DNA of 62,646 bases, taken from contig NZ_JNCA01000019.1 of assembly GCF_000695795.1 (NCBI RefSeq), positions 1 to 62,646 of the forward strand, in the 5' to 3' direction. The DNA comes from Flavobacterium seoulense. Its GTDB lineage: Bacteria > Bacteroidota > Bacteroidia > Flavobacteriales > Flavobacteriaceae. The stretch's first letter is position 1. Every line of letters starts with the position of its first letter. Shown piece after piece: positions 33,520-44,500 of the stretch. Under the pieces are notes generated by a model that was given only the letters and a program-made list of their open reading frames with translations, searched no databases and was not told the DNA's origin. Position numbers and translations under genes: made by a program.

Positions 33520-33569
33520 AATAATCTTGTTTTAACTCATTAAACTTATATGCGACACAAAAATTACGA

Positions 33570-34640
33570 CTATTCTTTTACTTTAACAATAAAAGCTTTC
33601 AAAAATCCTGCATTTCGGGCTTCTAACTGTAAATTTTTAGCTTCCTGAAAATCCGAAGTCGATCCGTACATGTATTTGTAAAGATTATTTAGAAATTCAT
33701 ACGATATATCTTTTAAACCTTTAAAATTACCCGGTACTAATTTTATTTTTTTCGGACTTGCTAAAACCTGTACTTTGTAGATTTGACCAGCAGAATCCCC
33801 TTTTTTAGAAGCCGTTGCTTTAGTAGTTTTTTTATTCGAATCCTTCTCATAAGAATCAGAATCTCCTGTCCCGAAATACCTTCGTTTATAATCTATAATT
33901 GCATCGGCAATTTGTTTTGCCATTTTAGTTTGTCCTTCATTCGAATTTAGAAACTTCCCTTCTGTTTTATTAGACAAAAAACCCAATTCTATTAAAACAC
34001 TTGGCATATAAGCAGCGTCCAAAACCCATAAAGGCTGTTGCTTTACTCCTCTTGAACTTCTGTTTAATTTCTTGGTGAAATTATTCTGGATTCCTGATGC
34101 TAAACTGATACTATTATTTAGATTTTCTTCCTGAATCATCGTCAAACCTATCAGGGTTTCAGGCTTTTTAGGATCAAATCCCTGGTATTTTCTTTTATAA
34201 TCTTTCTCTAATAAAATAACCGAATTCTCGCTTTTAGCCACTTCTAAATTCATATCGTGTCTTGACAATCCCATAACAAAAGTCTCCGTTCCATGAGGCG
34301 CTGGGTTTTTAACCGAATTACAGTGTATTGACACAAACAGATTTGCCTTAGCATTATTAGCAACTTTAGGACGGTTAGCCAATTCGATAAATACATCCGT
34401 AGTTCGGGTGTATTTTACTTCGATATTTCGCTCATTTTTAAGATAATCACCCACCTTTAAAACGGTTTTAAGTGCAATTTCTTTTTCAACGAAACCATGA
34501 TACGAATTGCCCGGATCTTTCCCACCATGACCCGCATCCAGAATTACTGTAAAAACCTTCTTATTCTGAGAAAAAACGGAACTAAATCCAAACAACATTA
34601 AAACTGTTATTAAAAAAAAGTTCTTATAATTGAATTTCAT
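33570..34640 (-). CDS. N-acetylmuramoyl-L-alanine amidase with SPOR domain (copy 1)
   Basis: A 356-residue paralogue of the next gene. It has a signal peptide (to SVFSQ) and the Amidase_3 domain with LDAGHGGKDPGNSYHG, VEKEIALKTVLKVGD, FVSIHCNS and VLIELGFLSN. A short Ser/Lys/Thr linker leads to a SPOR domain (about 286-356; IYKVQVLASPKKIKLVPGNF). It cuts septal peptidoglycan peptides. The two amidase genes are 50 bases apart and probably form one operon with the MCE gene. Copy 1 is read divergently from lptD. Confidence 0.93.
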   Translation of the reverse strand: MKFNYKNFFLITVLMLFGFSSVFSQNKKVFTVILDAGHGGKDPGNSYHGFVEKEIALKTVLKVGDYLKNERNIEVKYTRTTDVFIELANRPKVANNAKANLFVSIHCNSVKNPAPHGTETFVMGLSRHDMNLEVAKSENSVILLEKDYKRKYQGFDPKKPETLIGLTMIQEENLNNSISLASGIQNNFTKKLNRSSRGVKQQPLWVLDAAYMPSVLIELGFLSNKTEGKFLNSNEGQTKMAKQIADAIIDYKRRYFGTGDSDSYEKDSNKKTTKATASKKGDSAGQIYKVQVLASPKKIKLVPGNFKGLKDISYEFLNNLYKYMYGSTSDFQEAKNLQLEARNAGFLKAFIVKVKE

Positions 34641-34692
34641 TTTTTAAAAGTTAATTTAATTAAAAGCACTATGCTTAATTTTTTTATTTGAC

Positions 34693-34700
34693 TATTTTTG
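34693..34700 (+). promoter_or_regulatory. Promoter -7 box TATTTTTG for lptD
   Basis: An exact TAnnTTTG followed by C, 20 bases upstream of the TTG start at 34721. Confidence 0.6.
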
Positions 34701-34720
34701 CCGAAAAATAATCTGTAAGT

Positions 34721-37468
34721 TTGACACTTCAAAAAACAAGCCATAATTTTACAAAAATAGCATTTATACCGTTGCAGACAAACTTATTTCATATCGTTTT
34801 ATTTTCATTTCTCCTGACTTTTGGAGCTTCTAACATCTATTCGCAAGATATAGTAAAAAAAACGAAACCGATTCCTGTTACTCAACCAAAAAAAGCTATT
34901 CCTGCTGTAAAAGAGATTAAAACTCCTGTTATTGACACCATAAAGAAAGAGAAAGACAGCGTAAAAACAGACAGTATCAAACCTAAAAAAGCCTTTCTTG
35001 AAGGAAAAGTAAAATACAAGGCTGATCAATATGCTAAAATTGATCAAAAAAAGAAATTAATCACCTTGTACGATAATGCCGAACTTTATTATCAGGATAT
35101 TGAATTAAAGTCGGGAAAAATTATCATGGATTACGAAAAAAGTGAGGTTTATGCCGGTCGAATTAAAGATTCAACAGGCAAATACACGCAATACCCAAAC
35201 TTTAAACAAGGATCGAATGTTATAGAACCCGATTCGATTCGGTTCAATTTTAAAACTAAAAAAGCACTGATTTGGAATTCCAGAACTGATCAGGGGGAAT
35301 TTAATGTAAAAGCGGCTATTACAAAAAAAGAGAATGATTCGGTTTATTTTCTGAAAGGCGCCCGTTTTACCACATCTACTAATAAAGAAAATCCTGAATA
35401 TTATTTCCAGACCAGTAAAGTGAAATTTATTCCCGGCAAAAAAGTAATTACCGGACTAACACATCTTGTTATTGCTGATGTTCCCACTCCTATCGCTTTA
35501 CCGTTTGCTTTTTTTCCAATGAATAAAGAAACCAGCGTTTCCGGATTAATTTTACCTAGTTATAATGATTCTAATACGCGTGGGTTTTCTTTGCAAAATG
35601 GAGGATACTATTTTGCTCTGAGTGATCATTATGATTTAACGGTACTCGCCGATTATTACACTAACGGAAGTTATGGTATGCGATTTGAATCTTCTTATGC
35701 CACGCGGTATAAATTTAGAGGAAATGTCAATGTCCGTTTTGAAAACCTTATCAATAGTGAAAGAGGTTATCCTGACTATTCTAAACAAAATATTTACAAC
35801 ATTCAATGGTCACATTCCAGAGATTCTAAGGCTAATCCTAGTTCGAGTTTTTCTGCATCGGTCAACTTAGGTAGTAGTAAATATTTCCAGCAATCGATTA
35901 ACCAGTCTAACATTGGTTCCAGCTTAAACAACACCTTAAGCTCCTCTATTTCGTATTCAAAAACATTCAACACTCTTCCTCAGGCGAGATTATCTTTGTC
36001 TGCAACGCATACACAAAATACGCAAACTGAATCAATCAGCATGACATTACCAACTTTGCAATTTAGTGTAGACCGAATATATCCTTTTGTTGGAGAAAAT
36101 GGTGTTAAAAAAGGTTTCTTTAAAAACATCAACTTACAATACAACTTAAACGGTCGAAATACCATCAACACCACCGATTCTTTGTTTTTTAAACCCCAAA
36201 TGTTTAAAGACGCTCAAGTAGGTTTCCAACACAGTATTCCGTTAAGTACCAACTTTAAATTATTCAAATATTTTAGTGCTTCCACATCGGTGAACTACGA
36301 AGAAATTTGGTACTTGAAAACTATCCGAAGATCATTTGACAACAACCAAAACGCAGTTGTTGATAAAACTGTAAACGGATTTGATGCTTTTCGAACTTAT
36401 AACTTTTCTGCCAGTTTAGGAACCACTATTTATGGAACATTCAATTTTGGTGACAACAAGAAAATACAAGCAATAAGGCACGTAATGCGTCCGTCGATTT
36501 CTTATGCTTATACGCCAAGTTTTGAGAAATATTACGACACTTACTCTTCTGATGGTAGCGGAACCATGGATACGAATAAACAGTACACCCGTTTTGAAGG
36601 CGGGATTTTTGGAGTTCCCGGATTAACTAATTCAAATACGATGGGAATAAGCATTAGCAATACTTTTGAAGCTAAAGTGAGGGACAAAGATTCGACTAAA
36701 ACAGAACCAAAGAAAGTAATGTTATTAAATAACTTAAATTTTTCTACGAGTTATAATCTGGATGCCGATGGCGTTACCGCACTTGCCTGGTCACCGGTTA
36801 GGGTAAGTACCGGAGCTCAATTTTTCGAAAATAAACTGAATGCCAACTTTGCCGCAACTTTAGATCCTTATGCTATTGATAACTCAGGACGAAGAATTAA
36901 CAAATACAATATTGAAAACGGAGGAAGTTTATTTAGAATGACCAGTTCGAATATTACTTTAAATTATTCCTTATCCAGTAAAGACAAAGACGACAAGAAA
37001 AAAGACAAGCAAACCACCCGAAACGGAGGTCGTGAAGACGATCTTTTTGGAACAGCGACTGATATTAATGACAACAGACAGAGTTTGTTTGATGGCAGCG
37101 AAGAAGAAGGAGAAGACACTATATCAGAGTTTTTTAATTCCAAATTACCCTGGGACATGACCTTTGCTTATTCCTTTACTTATGGAAATAATAACAGGGA
37201 AAATAAAATCACCGGAAATTCAATAATGATTTCTGCTAATGCTGATTTGACTCCAAAATGGAAAGTAGGAGTTTCAACAGGATATGATTTTGTTCAAAAA
37301 GGTGTTACTTATACTCAAATGCGTTTTGAACGTGATTTATCGAGCTGGAGAATGTCGCTAAACTGGATGCCATTTGGCGCTAATGCCAACTGGAATTTCT
37401 TTATCGGAATTAAATCAGGAATCTTAAGTGATATTAAATGGGAAAAACGTAATTTTCCTAATCGTTAA
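34721..37468 (+). CDS. lptD: LPS assembly outer-membrane protein LptD
   Basis: LptD is the outer-membrane translocon that inserts lipopolysaccharide. The 915-residue protein has an N-terminal OstA-like beta-jellyroll (about 85-250; KAFLEGKVKYKADQYAKID, LYYQDIELKSGKIIMDYEKSEVYAG) and a long beta-barrel (about 260-915) ending in an aromatic-rich strand. VPTPIALPFAFFPMNKE is the typical segment between the two. A Lys/Pro-rich linker follows the signal region. It starts with TTG, at 34721 or possibly 34772, where QTNLFHIVLFSFLLTFGASNIYSQ makes a good signal peptide. Normal for Bacteroidetes. Confidence 0.92.
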   Translation: MTLQKTSHNFTKIAFIPLQTNLFHIVLFSFLLTFGASNIYSQDIVKKTKPIPVTQPKKAIPAVKEIKTPVIDTIKKEKDSVKTDSIKPKKAFLEGKVKYKADQYAKIDQKKKLITLYDNAELYYQDIELKSGKIIMDYEKSEVYAGRIKDSTGKYTQYPNFKQGSNVIEPDSIRFNFKTKKALIWNSRTDQGEFNVKAAITKKENDSVYFLKGARFTTSTNKENPEYYFQTSKVKFIPGKKVITGLTHLVIADVPTPIALPFAFFPMNKETSVSGLILPSYNDSNTRGFSLQNGGYYFALSDHYDLTVLADYYTNGSYGMRFESSYATRYKFRGNVNVRFENLINSERGYPDYSKQNIYNIQWSHSRDSKANPSSSFSASVNLGSSKYFQQSINQSNIGSSLNNTLSSSISYSKTFNTLPQARLSLSATHTQNTQTESISMTLPTLQFSVDRIYPFVGENGVKKGFFKNINLQYNLNGRNTINTTDSLFFKPQMFKDAQVGFQHSIPLSTNFKLFKYFSASTSVNYEEIWYLKTIRRSFDNNQNAVVDKTVNGFDAFRTYNFSASLGTTIYGTFNFGDNKKIQAIRHVMRPSISYAYTPSFEKYYDTYSSDGSGTMDTNKQYTRFEGGIFGVPGLTNSNTMGISISNTFEAKVRDKDSTKTEPKKVMLLNNLNFSTSYNLDADGVTALAWSPVRVSTGAQFFENKLNANFAATLDPYAIDNSGRRINKYNIENGGSLFRMTSSNITLNYSLSSKDKDDKKKDKQTTRNGGREDDLFGTATDINDNRQSLFDGSEEEGEDTISEFFNSKLPWDMTFAYSFTYGNNNRENKITGNSIMISANADLTPKWKVGVSTGYDFVQKGVTYTQMRFERDLSSWRMSLNWMPFGANANWNFFIGIKSGILSDIKWEKRNFPNR

Positions 37469-37515
37469 TATTTTCGAACAACAAACTTTTTGTTTTATTT
37501 CAAAATTACAGCCTC

Positions 37516-37896
37516 ATGAAAAAAATAATTTTTACCGAAAAAGCACCAGCACCTATTGGACCATACAACCAGGCAATTCTTTCAGGAAACACACTTTACA
37601 CTTCCGGACAGATTGCTATCAATCCTGCTGACGGAAACTTGACTACAGCAACTATCGAAGCCGAAACAACTCAGGTTATGGAAAACCTAAAAGCAGTACT
37701 GGAAGCTGCCGGAATGACTTTTGAAAACGTGGTTAAATCAACTATTTTCATTATCAATATGAATGATTTTGGAACCATAAATACTGTTTACGGATCTTAT
37801 TTTAACGAAAAAACCGCTCCAGCTCGTGAAACGGTTCAAGTGGCTTGTTTGCCAAAAAATGTTAATATTGAGATTTCTATGGTAGCAGTGTTATAG
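37516..37896 (+). CDS. ridA: RidA family reactive-enamine deaminase
   Basis: RidA hydrolyses reactive enamine/imine intermediates made by PLP enzymes such as threonine dehydratase. The 126-residue sequence has the family pattern: KAPAPIGPYNQAILSGNTLYTSGQI at the start, TTQVMENLKAVLEAAGM in the middle, and the conserved PARETVQVACLPKNVNIEI near the end. The Arg that holds the substrate carboxylate is in ARETV. The gene starts 47 bases after lptD and its last 20 bases overlap the 3' end of mgsA on the other strand. Confidence 0.95.
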   Translation: MKKIIFTEKAPAPIGPYNQAILSGNTLYTSGQIAINPADGNLTTATIEAETTQVMENLKAVLEAAGMTFENVVKSTIFIINMNDFGTINTVYGSYFNEKTAPARETVQVACLPKNVNIEISMVAVL

Positions 37897-38251
37897 CACT
37901 CAATAGCAATTGTGCCGATGCTTCGTTAGTCGCTATTGGCACATTGTGCACATCACATACACGAAGTAACATATTAATATCTACTTCATGAGCATGACTT
38001 GCTAGTGGATCTTTAAAAAACAAAACCATTTTTGTTTTTCCTTCGGCCACACGGGCTGCAATTTGAGCATCGCCTCCTAATGGTCCCGAAAGCATTCTCT
38101 TTACTTTAAAACCGGCAATTTCTGCTTTTCTTCCAGTAGTTCCTGTAGCAATAAGCTTTATATTTTCTTGTCGTAAAAGCTCCAGATTCTTATTTAAGAA
38201 CTGAACCATTTCTACTTTTTTACCATCGTGGGCAATAATAGCAATTTCCAT
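37877..38251 (-). CDS. mgsA: Methylglyoxal synthase
   Basis: Converts dihydroxyacetone phosphate to methylglyoxal and phosphate, a bypass of lower glycolysis when phosphate is short. The 124-residue protein has IIAHDGKKVEM near the start, TGTTGRKAEI for phosphate binding, SGPLGGDAQIAA with the catalytic Asp, and FFKDPLASHAHEVDINMLLRVC. It is shorter at the C-terminus than the E. coli enzyme. The gene follows the GlcNAc-kinase-like gene by 5 bases, and gapA and pfkA are just upstream, so it is part of a sugar-catabolism group. Confidence 0.93.
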   Translation of the reverse strand: MEIAIIAHDGKKVEMVQFLNKNLELLRQENIKLIATGTTGRKAEIAGFKVKRMLSGPLGGDAQIAARVAEGKTKMVLFFKDPLASHAHEVDINMLLRVCDVHNVPIATNEASAQLLLSAITLLP

Positions 38252-38256
38252 AATTC

Positions 38257-39108
38257 TTATTTATTAGCTACATGATATGAAATTAAACCATCAATTGGTC
38301 TTCTTAAAACATTCCCTAATTGCAGGTTGTATTTTTCAAAAATCTCTTGTAATTCTTCTTTTAAATAATAAGCAATTGAACCTATAAAATGAATAGGCAC
38401 TTCATTGCAATTATCATATTGCTGGATGTAATTTTTTACAAAAGTTTTCATTCCTTTTCGAATAATCTTCTGGCAAAATTCAGTTTCTTTATGTTGAATT
38501 AAAAATTTAGCAAAAGTCGCTAAATAAGCATTCGGATTAGGTTCTTTGTATAATTTACTTTTTATAAAATCAGGATCAACATTGTATTCTTTTTCAAATT
38601 CAACTGCTAATTCTTTAGGCATTTTATTGAAATAGTATTTTCTAATTAATTCTTTCCCAAAAACATTTCCACTGGAATCATCCATAACAATATACCCCAA
38701 AGATTGTACTTTTTGATGCAATTGAGTTCCATCAAAATAACTACAATTAGAACCCGTACCTAAAATACAAACAATAGCTTTTTCATCTTTTGGTGTTGTT
38801 GCATAAACAGCTGCATAAGTATCTTCTTCAACAACTACTTTAGCATTCGAAAAATATCCCTGAAAAACAGCTGTTAAACTATTTTTCATTCGGTCAGTAC
38901 CGCAACCTGCGCCATAAAAAAACAAATGCGTTGCTGTTTTTTTACTTTGCTGAATATCAAATCGATCATCTATACGGGAAATGATTTCATCTCCTTCAAG
39001 AATCTCCGGATTTAGTCCAAGAGTTTGGGTAGTAAACAATACTTTTCCATGATCATCTATTGCAATCCAATCGGCTTTAGTAGAACCGCTATCAACAATT
39101 AGTTTCAT
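38257..39108 (-). CDS. BadF/BadG-type N-acetylglucosamine kinase-like protein
   Basis: A 283-residue sugar kinase of the ASKHA fold. The phosphate 1 motif is LIVDSGSTKADWIAID, phosphate 2 is ILGTGSNCSYFDGT, and the adenosine region near the C-terminus is FIGSIAYYLKEEL. The family includes eukaryotic GlcNAc kinase and bacterial glucosamine kinases, so it probably phosphorylates an amino sugar from cell-wall recycling or chitin. It forms an operon with mgsA. The sugar cannot be decided by eye. Confidence 0.85.
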   Translation of the reverse strand: MKLIVDSGSTKADWIAIDDHGKVLFTTQTLGLNPEILEGDEIISRIDDRFDIQQSKKTATHLFFYGAGCGTDRMKNSLTAVFQGYFSNAKVVVEEDTYAAVYATTPKDEKAIVCILGTGSNCSYFDGTQLHQKVQSLGYIVMDDSSGNVFGKELIRKYYFNKMPKELAVEFEKEYNVDPDFIKSKLYKEPNPNAYLATFAKFLIQHKETEFCQKIIRKGMKTFVKNYIQQYDNCNEVPIHFIGSIAYYLKEELQEIFEKYNLQLGNVLRRPIDGLISYHVANK

Positions 39109-39199
39109 TAATTTTAGTTTTTTTTTAGATTTAGTTTTTAGATTGATTTCTTAAATTAAAATGTGTTTTTCACAATTAATTAAAGATATAATAAAATAG

Positions 39200-39227
39200 A
39201 AAATCCCGTTAAAAATAACGGGATTTC
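39200..39227 (-). terminator. Terminator of gapA
   Basis: AAATCCCGTTA pairs with TAACGGGATTT on a short A loop, just after the gapA stop, with T following. Confidence 0.85.
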
Positions 39228-39248
39228 TTTATAATAATTACACTGGAA

Positions 39249-40262
<1,014 letters not shown>

Positions 40263-40299
40263 TTATTTATTGTTTATTATTCTGATTAAAAAATTTGTG

Positions 40300-40326
40300 C
40301 AAATTTAATAATTAATTTTGCTACAA
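40300..40326 (-). promoter_or_regulatory. gapA promoter
   Basis: On the minus strand TTG, a 16-base spacer and TAAATTTG followed by C: a near-ideal Bacteroidetes promoter, between pfkA and gapA. Confidence 0.7.
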
Positions 40327-40332
40327 TTTTTA

Positions 40333-41319
40333 TTAAGTTGTTATAATATCAGAGACTCTTAATAATTCTCTATCGATTTCTGATTTTCCTTTGATAGCTA
40401 ATGATAACGGAGTAAGATTTACGGTATCATTTTTCAATCCTACCATAAAATTAGAAACTCCGTCTAATAAAGATTCTACTGCTTTAACTCCTAAACGGCT
40501 AGCCAGTACTCTATCAAAACAAGAAGGTGATCCACCACGCTGCATGTGTCCTAATACAGATACACGAACATCATATTCAGGCAAATTAGCATCAACATAA
40601 TCTTTTAATTCGAATACATTTTTACCAATTTTATCGCCTTCAGCAATTACTACAATACTGGATGATTTTCCTGATGCTTTACTTTTTTGAAGTGATTCTA
40701 ACAAACGATCTAACCCTAAGTCTTCTTCAGGAATTAAAATTTCTTCAGCACCACCTGCTATTCCGGCATTCAAGGCAATGTGTCCAGCATCTCTTCCCAT
40801 TACCTCAACAAAGAATAAACGGTTATGAGAACTCGCAGTATCTCTAATTTTATCGATACAGTCTACAACAGTATTTAAAGCGGTGTCATATCCTAATGTA
40901 TGAGTTGTTCCATAAATATCATTATCGATAGTACCAGGAATTCCCATTACCGGAAAACCATATTCTGAGTTAAAAGTCAACGCTCCGGTAAAAGTACCGT
41001 CTCCGCCAATAACTACTAAAGCTTCAATTCCTTGTTTTATCAAGTTATCGTATGCTTTTTTTCTTCCTTCGGGACTTCTGAATTCAGAAGAACGAGCCGA
41101 TTTTAAAATTGTTCCACCTTTATTGATAATGTTATTTACACTTCGAGGTCCCATTTCTTTGAAGTCACCTTCAATCATTCCTTGATATCCTCTGTAAATC
41201 CCAACACATTCAATATTATGAAAAGCACAAGTTCGAACAACTGATCGTATTGCGGCATTCATTCCCGGAGAATCTCCACCAGAAGTTAAAACGCCTATTT
41301 TTTTGATTGTTTTTAGCAT
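40333..41319 (-). CDS. pfkA: ATP-dependent 6-phosphofructokinase
   Basis: Phosphorylates fructose 6-phosphate, the committed step of glycolysis. The 328-residue protein has KKIGVLTSGGDSPGMNAAIRS at the N-terminus, GGDGTFTGA for ATP, PGTIDNDIYGTT with catalytic base D132, and MGRDAGHIAL for the substrate. The GGDGT motif with Gly after Asp points to ATP rather than pyrophosphate as donor. It lies upstream of gapA on the same strand, about 80 bases away, but gapA also has its own promoter. Confidence 0.96.
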   Translation of the reverse strand: MLKTIKKIGVLTSGGDSPGMNAAIRSVVRTCAFHNIECVGIYRGYQGMIEGDFKEMGPRSVNNIINKGGTILKSARSSEFRSPEGRKKAYDNLIKQGIEALVVIGGDGTFTGALTFNSEYGFPVMGIPGTIDNDIYGTTHTLGYDTALNTVVDCIDKIRDTASSHNRLFFVEVMGRDAGHIALNAGIAGGAEEILIPEEDLGLDRLLESLQKSKASGKSSSIVVIAEGDKIGKNVFELKDYVDANLPEYDVRVSVLGHMQRGGSPSCFDRVLASRLGVKAVESLLDGVSNFMVGLKNDTVNLTPLSLAIKGKSEIDRELLRVSDIITT

Positions 41320-41575
41320 TGTTTTAGTTTTGAAACGTAAAATTAAGAAACATAAATTACTTTAATAGCGTCTGTGTTAATATTTTAACTTACTATTCCA
41401 AATTCAAACGTTTTCGTTAACAAGTTTCACAAAAAACAAAAAAAGTCACTTTTTTTTCAATAGAAACCGATTTTTGGATAATTAAACTAAGAATAACTTA
41501 TTATTAATGTTTTTATAACACTTCTTACAAAATGCTTTTTTTTTGCAAAATTAATTTCTTAAAAAAGTACAATGA

Positions 41576-44500
41576 TTAGTCTTCATCGTTTTTTACTGCT
41601 TCAGAATTATTTTTCAAATCCTTCTTTTTAGGCGTTTTTTCGTTATTGAAATTGATGTATTCAGGAGTAACATTTGAATCCTGGAAATATTCGTTAGTAT
41701 TATTTACTTTCCGAATCAGATTCTTTTTAAAGATTTTGTTTACCAATTCCCTAAAACTATCAAAATCAACCTCGTAAGTTAAACCTAAACCTTGTGTATA
41801 ACCAATTCCCTGCCCAATGTAATTAATATCGTTTTCTCTGTTAAACAACCTTAAATTCATAGTTCCGTCCTGATTCACTCTATATTGTACTTCGACATCT
41901 CCCACAACTGCAGACTCATTAATTCCGCCAAAAGGAACTCCGACTTTTCCATTAATCGAAACACGCTCATTGATTTTTGAAGAAATAGTCGCCACTACTC
42001 TACCGTCAGTTTCTCTACCAATTCTTCTATCCGGCGAAACATAATTAAGTCCTACCTTAATTTTATCAGTATCGGTTTTTAAAATATCTCCTAACAAACT
42101 GGACGCTGTTTCAAACAAACTTCCTGAAAAGTCAGACTGATTTACACCCTCAGGACTTAAAAATCCTCCTGAAGAAAGCAGATACAAAGCCTGTGTTTGC
42201 CTTACATCTTTATCGTATAATTTATATTGAATTTCAGATTTCAAAACATTACTCACTGTTGGAAATTCGATATTAAAATCAGGTTCCGGACTAGCTAAAT
42301 CTCCTTGAATTCCAATGATTACATCTACAGGAACTTTTCTGTTAAACGAAGAATTATCTAATAAAACAGCAGGATTAGCAATGGTTTTGTACACAGCCTG
42401 TAAGTTCAATTGTGCTCTCATTGGATTTCCTTCCCAGGTGATTGATCCTCCTTTTTTTACATCAAATTTCTTATCAATCAATCCACCGTATTTGAAATTG
42501 TAAGTCCCTTCATAAGCCTGGAAATCCCCCCACATCTGGAATTTCCCTAAGGTGTTAATTTTAAATAATAAGGATCCATAACCACGACCTCTCATTCCAT
42601 GACCGGAATTACGGTCTAAAATAACTTCAACCTCAGCATCAGGTGTGATATCAAAATCAAATTCTAATTCTAATCCGTTGTATTTTCGGGTATTTTCAAC
42701 AATACCCATCATATTATTGTACTTTTCTTTAGAAGTTAAAAAGTGAATAAATGAATTTTCGCCAACACTTTCAGCAGAATTAATTGGTATTTTAACATCC
42801 GTACCTTTTTCTGATTTGGCAACTATTTTAATAAACAAGCCATCTACCGGCCCTTTTATAGAAGCATTTCCATTGATAAATGCAGTTCCATAATAAGCTG
42901 CATCTTCGGAATCTTTAGTATCTAAAGCCACTAATTTTTTCGAATTAATATCAAAATCCAGTTTCCAATCGGTAAAATTATTGTGTTCTACACTGCCGCT
43001 TAAAATACCTTTTGTGTTGTATTTCGAATCAGTAATAGTATTGTTTCGAAACAAAAACTTATTATCAACTAAATCCACAATGGAACGGTCGCTTAACTGA
43101 TAATCGACATTCAAATACGGAACAGTTAATCCGGCTTTGTCGACAAACAATCGGCCGCTTATGTTAGGTTTATTAACATCACCTGTAACAATTGAGTTTC
43201 CTGTAACCAAACCTCGAATATTTGACAAGACATTGCCTCCTAAGGAGCCTAAAACACCTAAATTAAACTTATCTAATTTTACTTTTAAATCCAGAATAGT
43301 CTTTTTATTGACTACCTGAAAACTTCCGTTAGCATTGAAAGATTCCATATTTTCATTTTCTAAAAACGAATTAATAGTGAATTTTTCTAAGTTTTGATCA
43401 CCTTCAATATTAAATCTCAAAACTCCTAAATCGGTCTTATTGATATTCAGTTTATCCACAACCAGAGAAGCTGTAGGCTTATAAATTTGGTTATTTTGTT
43501 TAAAATGTACAGCTCCATTTAAGTTTCCATTAAAGACAAACTTGCTGCTTAAAGGTGTAATTTTAAACAAATCGACATCTTTAAAATTGAGTTCTAAATC
43601 TTTCTTGGATTTATCATTCATTGTCCCTTTAAGAGAAACCGACTGATTTTCGTGTGACAATATAATATCATCAAAATTGAAATTCTTAAGCGACTTATCA
43701 AAAACGATTTTGTTGTTAGAAGCATCTTTTTCGTTCAGATACCATAAATTCTCCTTGAATTTCATTTCTGATTTACTGATACCTACCACATTATTATTAT
43801 CCTCATCAATGGTATGATACAAGTTCAAATTGAAATAATCTTCTCCTTTTTCGCCACCTTTAAATTCCGAACGAAACAGCAAAGTATCCTTAGTTGTGAT
43901 GTTAATCAAACTAAAATCACGCATTTTATAATAAGGCGTTTTAATACTGTCTAATTCAACATAAGCATTATATAAAGGATTTTTATTATCTACCGAAACC
44001 CTGATATTATCGAATGTATTTTTAGCATATACAATTTTAGGTGAATTAAAATTCATCTTAAACTCCTGACTATCGGCCTTGATATTCCCTCTTAAAACAG
44101 TATTGGTCGCCAGTGCAATTTCGGGATATAAAATTTCGACAATCTTACTGTAAATAGTAAAATTGAATCTTAAAAACTGACCTTTATTTACTTTTTCAGG
44201 TTTGAAATTGGTGTACAAACTACCCAAAGAATTTCGGGCTAATTTTCCTAACTGACCATACTGAAAACGACCAACAACTTTACCGTCAATAATATCAGGA
44301 GAATTGATGGTAAGCGTTCGGATTCTGTTTTCATCAAACGTAGAATTGACATTAAAATCATCAAAAAGATAAGTATCTTTTACATTCTGGTATGAAGTTT
44401 CTTTGATATAAACATTTCCTTGTAAATCTTCAATGGTATTTCCGGTAACCTGCACTACCACATCACCTTTAAAATTAGAAATGCTATCTTTTACAAATTT

